Below, one piece after another: positions 15,018 to 18,218 of a stretch of 18,218 nt of DNA. The translations under genes were made by a program, and so were the position numbers. A model generated the notes under the pieces. The model made no database searches. It saw only the letters and a program-made list of their open reading frames with translations, and had not been told where the DNA came from. This DNA comes from G963674505 sp964575975 (GTDB lineage Bacteria; Desulfobacterota; Desulfobacteria; Desulfobacterales; SKZT01). The stretch is from NCBI GenBank assembly GCA_964575975.1, contig CAZNTU010000104.1, positions 1 to 18,218 of the forward strand. The letters run 5' to 3'. Within the stretch, counting starts at the first letter, position 1. Each line of letters begins with the position of its first letter.

Positions 15018-16613
15018 ATGAACATAGCAGACGCCATGGAACCGAAAATCGATTGGAAAGTCCTTTTGATCGACGACGAGGAGGACATTCGGTACGTTTT
15101 GCGCGTGACACTCCAGGATGCCGGATATGCGGTCGATTCGGCGGCGGACGGGGAGACCGGGCTTTCGAAGTGCGAAGCCGATCCTCCCCACATCGTCATC
15201 ACGGACGTGCGGATGCCCGGCATGAGCGGAATCGAGGTGCTGGAAACCGTCAAGAGGAAATTTCCGCGAATCGAGGTCGTCGTGGCGACGGCTTTCGGGG
15301 ACATGGAATTGGCGGTCCAGGCATTGCAGCTGAACGCGTCGGATTTCATCACCAAGCCCATCAACGTGGAGGCTCTGCTTGTCGCCTTGGAAAGGGCCAA
15401 AAAACGCTATACGACCGCGAAACAGCTGCGCGACTATACCAGGTTCATCGAGAACGGGTGGTCCGAGACGACCCGGGAACTGATGGAAACCTTCGAATAC
15501 CAGCGGCGGCTGATCGAAAGCTCCATGGACGGCATCCTGGGGTGCGACGCCGAGGGCCTTGTCGTGACGTTCAACAAGAGCCTCGAAAACATGCTCGAAT
15601 ACGACCGAAAGGACGTCGTCCGAAGACTGGAATTCGAGTCGCTCATCGATCCGGACGAGGCCAAGGCTTTCCAAGAAGCGTTGAACGGCTCCCGGCACGG
15701 CGGAGAGAACCGTCTTTATTTGTACGAAACCGTCCTCAGGACGAAGAAAGGCCGAAAAATTCCGGTGCAAGTTTCGGCCGCGTCGCTCATGGAAAACGAC
15801 ACTCCGAACGGCCTGGTCTGCTTTTTCAGGGACCTGCGCGAAATCAGGCGCTTGGAACGCGAGATGGCCGACCAGGCGCGGATTCTCCAGCAGGACAAGA
15901 TGATGTCCCTCGGACGTCTGGCGGCAAGCGTCGCCCACGAGATCAACAATCCCCTCTCCGGAATCCTGAACTATATCCGCCTGATGATCCGCATCCTCGG
16001 ACGCGGCGCTCCCGACGCCGCCCATTTGGACAAATTCAAAAGATATCTGGAGTTCGTGGAAAAGGAAACCGACCGGTGCTCCAAGATCGTGTCCAACCTT
16101 CTGACCTTCTCCCGCATGAAACCGGTTTCTTTCCAGCCCGTGGACGTAGCCGACCTTATCAAGCGCTGCGTCATGCTCGGCCGCCACAAGCTCGAACTGT
16201 GCGGCATCGAACTCAAATGCGAGACCGGCACGGATCTTCCGACGGTGACCGGCGATTTCAACCAGCTCCAGCAATGCGTTTTGAACCTGATCTTCAACGC
16301 CATCGACGCCATGAAAGAAGGCGGAAAGCTCGAAATAGCCGCTTTTTCCGAAGGCGGCGGCAAAAGCGTTCGAATCACGGTAAAGGACAACGGAACCGGG
16401 ATTTCGGAAGAAGACATGCCGCACATCTTCGAACCGTTCTTCACGACGAAAAAGGAAGGGTACGGCGTGGGGCTCGGGCTTTCCACCACCTACGGGATCG
16501 TCGAGCGCCACGACGGAAAAATTGCGGCGAGCAGCCGGAAGGGGGAAGGGACCGTTTTTACGATCGAGTTGCCGGCGGGGGGTGATCAGTGTTCAGGGGG
16601 GTCAGGGGCATAA
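15018..16613 (+). CDS. REC-PAS-histidine kinase (hybrid with N-terminal receiver)
   Basis: This 531-residue cytoplasmic signalling protein has no membrane segment. The N-terminal receiver (about 14-130) has the acidic pair D19/D20, the phospho-acceptor D63 in ITDVRMPGMSG, T91 and K113 in ITKP. A PAS domain spans about 160-275 (SSMDGILGCDAEGLVVTFNK; FFRDL near 270). The HisKA domain has the H-box VAHEINNPLSGI with H307. The HATPase has the N-box NLIFNAIDA (423-431), DNGTGI (457-462), FEPFFTTK and GVGLGLST. ATG 15018 is preferred (AGAAG upstream); a longer frame from 14955 and a shorter one from 15036 exist. The last residues (GGSGA) run into a repeated sequence shared with 16796-16827. It is followed after 286 nt by a sigma-54 activator lacking a receiver, so its phosphate may flow to its own receiver or to a partner elsewhere. 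Confidence 0.93.
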   Translation: MNIADAMEPKIDWKVLLIDDEEDIRYVLRVTLQDAGYAVDSAADGETGLSKCEADPPHIVITDVRMPGMSGIEVLETVKRKFPRIEVVVATAFGDMELAVQALQLNASDFITKPINVEALLVALERAKKRYTTAKQLRDYTRFIENGWSETTRELMETFEYQRRLIESSMDGILGCDAEGLVVTFNKSLENMLEYDRKDVVRRLEFESLIDPDEAKAFQEALNGSRHGGENRLYLYETVLRTKKGRKIPVQVSAASLMENDTPNGLVCFFRDLREIRRLEREMADQARILQQDKMMSLGRLAASVAHEINNPLSGILNYIRLMIRILGRGAPDAAHLDKFKRYLEFVEKETDRCSKIVSNLLTFSRMKPVSFQPVDVADLIKRCVMLGRHKLELCGIELKCETGTDLPTVTGDFNQLQQCVLNLIFNAIDAMKEGGKLEIAAFSEGGGKSVRITVKDNGTGISEEDMPHIFEPFFTTKKEGYGVGLGLSTTYGIVERHDGKIAASSRKGEGTVFTIELPAGGDQCSGGSGA

Positions 16614-16827
16614 GTGCTAACTTTGGAGCATTATTCATTGAATATTAACCGTTGATTATGGAGAATTCTATGGGAGACGGTTCCATTTTGACAATCCCCA
16701 TCGGAGTTTGAAAAGTTTTCAATAATCAATAATCAATAATCAATTGTTAATTGTCAATGGTCGGGCTCCAAGTTGGCGATTATGGATTTCGGTGGCTCAG
16801 GGGCGTAAGCGCCGACTTTGGCTGGAA
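16601..16827. repeat. Dispersed repeat copies flanking the regulator intergenic gap
   Basis: The sequence beginning CAGGGGCATAAGTGCTAACT near 16603 is repeated imperfectly near 16798 (beginning CAGGGGCGTAAGCGCCGACT), both ending in TTTGG. A related copy in inverted orientation, containing CTCCAAGTTGGCG, lies at 16766-16779. A GATTATGGA string also occurs twice (near 16653 and 16779). The copies bracket the heptamer array at 16714-16762. Confidence 0.55.
16714..16762. repeat. Heptamer tandem array upstream of the sigma-54 activator
   Basis: AATAATC occurs three times in perfect tandem (16721, 16728, 16735), followed by the degenerate units AATTGTT, then AATTGTC, then AATGGTC, and preceded by AGTTTTC. 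The period is exactly seven bases. More degenerate 7-nt units may extend back toward 16630. It lies in the 286-nt gap between the kinase and the activator. Confidence 0.85.
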
Positions 16828-16899
16828 TGCCGGGAACTGGAAATTCGGGGCAAACCCATCGCCACGATACATGGCACTCGTTTCGAAATTCGGGATCAA

Positions 16900-18218
16900 A
16901 TGAAGAAAAGCGAGAACTACGCGCTCATATCGATCCGGTCCGACCAGTGGCTGGACGTTCTGGACGAATTGAACATCGGCGCGTTCACTGTCGACACGGC
17001 CCATCGGATCACTTCCATCAACTACAGCGCGCAGGCTTTGATCGGGCTGCGGGGCAACGAGACGATCGGCGCGGACTGCCGCGAAATCTTCACGGGGGTT
17101 CCCTGCATGGTGTCCTGCATCATCGCCCCCGGAAAGGACGAGCGGGCGGGGGAACCCATAGTCGAGGTTTTCGACGAAAACCACAATCGTTATCTGATCA
17201 CCCGGATGGCCACGCCCATGTTCGGCAAGAACGGGGAAGTGACCGGCTGCCTCACCATTCTTCAGGACCACTCCCCCATTTCCGACCTGATCGACAGGGT
17301 CCACCACGAGGAAAGAAGCCTCAAGCACATCCTCAACAGCATCGACATCGGAATCTTCACGGTGAACCGGGGCGGCTTGATCACCTTTTACAATACGGCG
17401 GCGGAAAGAATATCCGGGTACAATCGTCGCGAAGTGCTGGGCAAATCCTGCTCCATGCTTTTCGAAAACGCGGACTCCCCCGATATCGGCCTTCTCAAGG
17501 AATCCATTACCGACGGAAACTCCCGGAGCACCCAAAAAGGAAGCATAATCGACCGCGACGGCGTCCCGGTCCCGATCCGCGCGAAATACATGGCCTTGAA
17601 AAACGAAAAAGGAAGCATCGTGGGCGGACTGGCGACCTTCTACGACCTTAGCCTGGTCCGCCAGCTCAACCAGGCCATCCACGACCGGTACATCTTCCAC
17701 GACATGATCGGAAAAAGCCCCTCCATGCTGCGCGTCTTCGAAATGACAGAAGTGGTCGCCAAAAGCGACGCGACGATTCTCGTGGAGGGCGCCACCGGGA
17801 CCGGAAAAGACCTCCTGGCCAAAGTAATCCACTCGGCCAGCAACCGCGCCGACAAAACGTTCGTGAAACTCAACTGCGCCGCCCTTCCGGACACCCTCCT
17901 GGAGTCGGAAATATTCGGCTACGCCAAAGGCGCGTTCACCGGCGCCGTCAAGGACAAGCCGGGCCGTTTCCAGGAAGCCGAAGGCGGAACCATCTTCCTG
18001 GACGAGATCGGAGACCTCCCTCTGGCTCTGCAGGCCAAGCTCCTTAGAGCCATCGAGGACAAGGAATTCTATCCCCTGGGAAGCCGCCATACCCAAAAAG
18101 TCAACGTGCGGGTGATTTCCGCCACCAACCGGGGCCTCGAAGACCTCGTGGGCAAAGGCCTGTTTCGCAAGGACCTCTATTATCGGCTCAACGTGCTGCG
18201 CATCGAACTTCCCGAACT
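16900..18218 (+). CDS. PAS-PAS sigma-54-dependent activator (3' end beyond window)
   Basis: This cytoplasmic enhancer-binding protein would hydrolyse ATP to open sigma-54 promoters. At least 439 residues are present; the remainder, including the expected Fis-type DNA-binding helices, lies beyond the window. Two PAS-like domains occupy about 15-125 (LDELNIGAFTVDTAHRITSIN; second at about 143-255, ILNSIDIGIFTVNRGGLITFYN). The AAA+ domain starts near 268: Walker A GATGTGKD (297-304, a variant of GESGTGKE), GAFTGA (345-350), Walker B GGTIFLDE (362-369), sensor ATN near 408, and FRKDLYYRLNV near 422-432. There is no receiver domain. The start is uncertain: ATG 16900 has only a weak GGGAT upstream, and the frame is open back to about 16726 through repeat sequence. 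It probably works with the upstream kinase. Confidence 0.9.
   Translation, partial: MKKSENYALISIRSDQWLDVLDELNIGAFTVDTAHRITSINYSAQALIGLRGNETIGADCREIFTGVPCMVSCIIAPGKDERAGEPIVEVFDENHNRYLITRMATPMFGKNGEVTGCLTILQDHSPISDLIDRVHHEERSLKHILNSIDIGIFTVNRGGLITFYNTAAERISGYNRREVLGKSCSMLFENADSPDIGLLKESITDGNSRSTQKGSIIDRDGVPVPIRAKYMALKNEKGSIVGGLATFYDLSLVRQLNQAIHDRYIFHDMIGKSPSMLRVFEMTEVVAKSDATILVEGATGTGKDLLAKVIHSASNRADKTFVKLNCAALPDTLLESEIFGYAKGAFTGAVKDKPGRFQEAEGGTIFLDEIGDLPLALQAKLLRAIEDKEFYPLGSRHTQKVNVRVISATNRGLEDLVGKGLFRKDLYYRLNVLRIELPE

Noticed and set aside
16780..18096. A 438-codon minus-strand open frame
   Set aside because: It is antisense to the PAS-PAS-AAA+ activator, whose Walker and GAFTGA motifs are unmistakable.
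1..18218. CRISPR array, insertion sequence or prophage
   Set aside because: No regularly spaced 25-40-nt repeats with unique spacers, no transposase or integrase motifs, and no phage structural genes are visible; the repeats seen are 7-nt arrays and short dispersed units.

Overview
The window looks like an exopolysaccharide locus from a Gram-negative bacterium of moderately high G+C, most likely a Desulfobacterota/deltaproteobacterial lineage. That assignment is an inference. It rests on an XrtA-style set of export genes, a DUF4388/PATAN domain inside the tyrosine kinase, a neighbouring sigma-54 activator and numerous degenerate heptanucleotide arrays. No rRNA or complete tRNA gene is visible to confirm the taxonomy, and no exosortase or PEP-CTERM protein lies inside the window.

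The left three quarters (126-13898) is one long, tightly packed minus-strand series, read from right to left. It begins with a secreted helical-repeat protein whose repeats carry an I-E-D-x-Y-x-R/K signature, and a stand-alone Cache-domain protein. Next come an outer-membrane beta-barrel, a Wza-type export protein with two SLBB domains, a GumC/Wzz chain-length determinant and a separate CpsD/Wzc-type BY-kinase. The series ends with a membrane-anchored TPR protein, a WzyC/O-antigen-ligase membrane protein, an AsnB-type amidotransferase and a GT4 glycosyltransferase. Together these would polymerise, size-control, export and decorate an extracellular polysaccharide. The flippase and the initiating transferase are not in the window.

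A roughly 1.1-kb stretch without a convincing gene (13899-15017) separates this series from two plus-strand regulators. The first is a REC-PAS-histidine kinase. The second, cut by the window edge, is a PAS-PAS-AAA+ sigma-54 activator that has no receiver domain of its own. The stretch holds several RNA-like inverted repeats. One, 170-260 nt upstream of the minus-strand genes, contains a core resembling that of c-di-GMP-I (GEMM) riboswitches. There is also an AT-rich, Fur-box-like site overlapping a possible promoter.

The points most worth a second look are these. (1) The BY-kinase ATPase domain is split by a DUF4388/PATAN module with an MshEN-like helical segment. (2) Degenerate heptamer arrays recur in at least five places. 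One lies inside asnB and adds about 28 hydrophilic residues in frame. Another sits at the start of the wzy-like gene and carries an in-frame TAG, suggesting disruption or possible phase variation. (3) There is a candidate structured 5' leader. (4) The receiver is placed on the kinase rather than on the sigma-54 activator.
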